NCBI GenBank assembly: GCA_014859615.1 | Contig: JACUTX010000184.1 | Coordinates: 1-5,151, forward strand | Direction of reading: 5' to 3' | Length of the DNA stretch: 5,151 bases | From: Desulfuromonadales bacterium | GTDB lineage: Bacteria > Desulfobacterota > Desulfuromonadia > Desulfuromonadales > UBA2294 | Part shown: positions 4,901 to 5,151 of the stretch, piece after piece | How the letters are laid out: every line of letters begins with the position of its first letter | Position numbering within the stretch: position 1 is the first letter of the stretch | Notes under the pieces: model-generated | The model's input: only the letters and a program-made list of their open reading frames with translations | Told to the model about the DNA's origin: nothing | Database searches by the model: none | Position numbers and translations under genes: made by a program

Positions 4901-5151
4901 TCAGTCGGTCTTCTTGACCGCCGCTTTAAAAAGCTCTTTGACCTCGCCCCAGATCTCTTCCGCTCCGGTTTTTATGTCGTCCCAGTCGTCATCGGTGGCC
5001 ATCGCTATCCCCTGCAGTTTTTCCGCGGCCTGATCCCGTTTCAGCTGCAAGGCTGCGACGGTTCTGGAATATTCAGACTTCGTCTCGGCCGTAGCGATTG
5101 CCGCCTGATCCTTTAGCCGGTCGATCTGCACATCCCATTCGACGATCTGTG
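4901..5151 (-). CDS. Small acidic coiled-coil protein, C-terminal 82 residues (start outside window)
   Basis: The frame is open from the window edge to a TGA at 4903-4901, ending in ELFKAAVKKTD. A GTG at 5131 could be read as a start, but the codons before it (QIVEWD) continue the same helical pattern, and small proteins of this type usually begin before such an EWD-x-xIDRLK segment. I therefore treat the gene as cut by the window edge. The visible part is almost entirely charged heptad-like helix with many Ala, Glu, Lys and Gln residues, no cysteine and no membrane segment, and ends in a DDWDDIKTGAEEIWGEV amphipathic stretch. This resembles the short coiled-coil proteins sometimes labelled Sll1863-like stress proteins or hypothetical. 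The function is unknown, and the resemblance is from memory of the pattern, not a search. The 3' end codes a 5-bp hairpin (4906-4920) without a T run, so it is not a terminator. Confidence 0.8.
   Translation of the reverse strand, partial: QIVEWDVQIDRLKDQAAIATAETKSEYSRTVAALQLKRDQAAEKLQGIAMATDDDWDDIKTGAEEIWGEVKELFKAAVKKTD

Noticed and set aside
4906..4920. CGGTC/GACCG hairpin at the end of the coiled-coil gene as a terminator
   Set aside because: The stem is only 5 bp, lies within the coding sequence, and has no T run after it on the minus strand.

Overview
This window looks like a chromosomal stretch of a Gram-negative bacterium of moderate GC content. The best guess is a member of the Desulfuromonadia (Desulfuromonas/Geobacter relatives). 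That placement is inference. It rests on the large receiver + DUF4388/PATAN-like + J-like + TPR protein, on the Cys-rich SUI1/YciH protein, and on the paired CATTCCCG/CCCCGATG intergenic hairpins. All recognisable genes lie on the minus strand, so the biological order runs from high to low coordinates.

Right end (5151 to 4901): the C-terminal 82 residues of a small acidic coiled-coil protein whose start lies outside the window. A 165-base gap (4736-4900) follows, carrying a degenerate long-range inverted repeat and a weak promoter candidate. Next comes plsY, the acyl-phosphate:glycerol-3-phosphate acyltransferase of phospholipid synthesis (4735-4148). The 235-base gap after plsY (4147-3913) is the most structured part of the window. 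A 9-bp perfect inverted repeat spans the plsY stop codon and reaches the -35 of a good sigma70-type promoter. Just downstream, a 22-bp imperfect inverted repeat encloses two CCCGA/TCGGG hairpins. If the promoter call is right, this whole structure lies in the 5' leader of the mltG transcript.

Middle and left (3912 to 1): a tightly packed apparent operon with gaps of 11, 18, 11 and perhaps 23 bases. It holds mltG (endolytic murein transglycosylase), a 651-residue multidomain response-regulator protein with a degenerate J domain, a 150-residue YdcZ/DUF606-type DMT membrane protein, and a bacterial eIF1/SUI1 homologue (yciH). Immediately after yciH, a perfect AGGAGG followed by TTG may open another gene that runs off the left edge.

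Functionally the window combines envelope biogenesis (PlsY, MltG, DMT protein), a signalling/scaffold protein of unknown target, and a translation-fidelity factor. The core enzymes are ordinary. The points that merit a second look are the mltG leader structure, the inverted repeat at the plsY/mltG boundary, and the receiver/J-like/TPR protein encoded directly behind mltG. No RNA genes, CRISPR arrays, complete insertion sequences or phage genes were seen.
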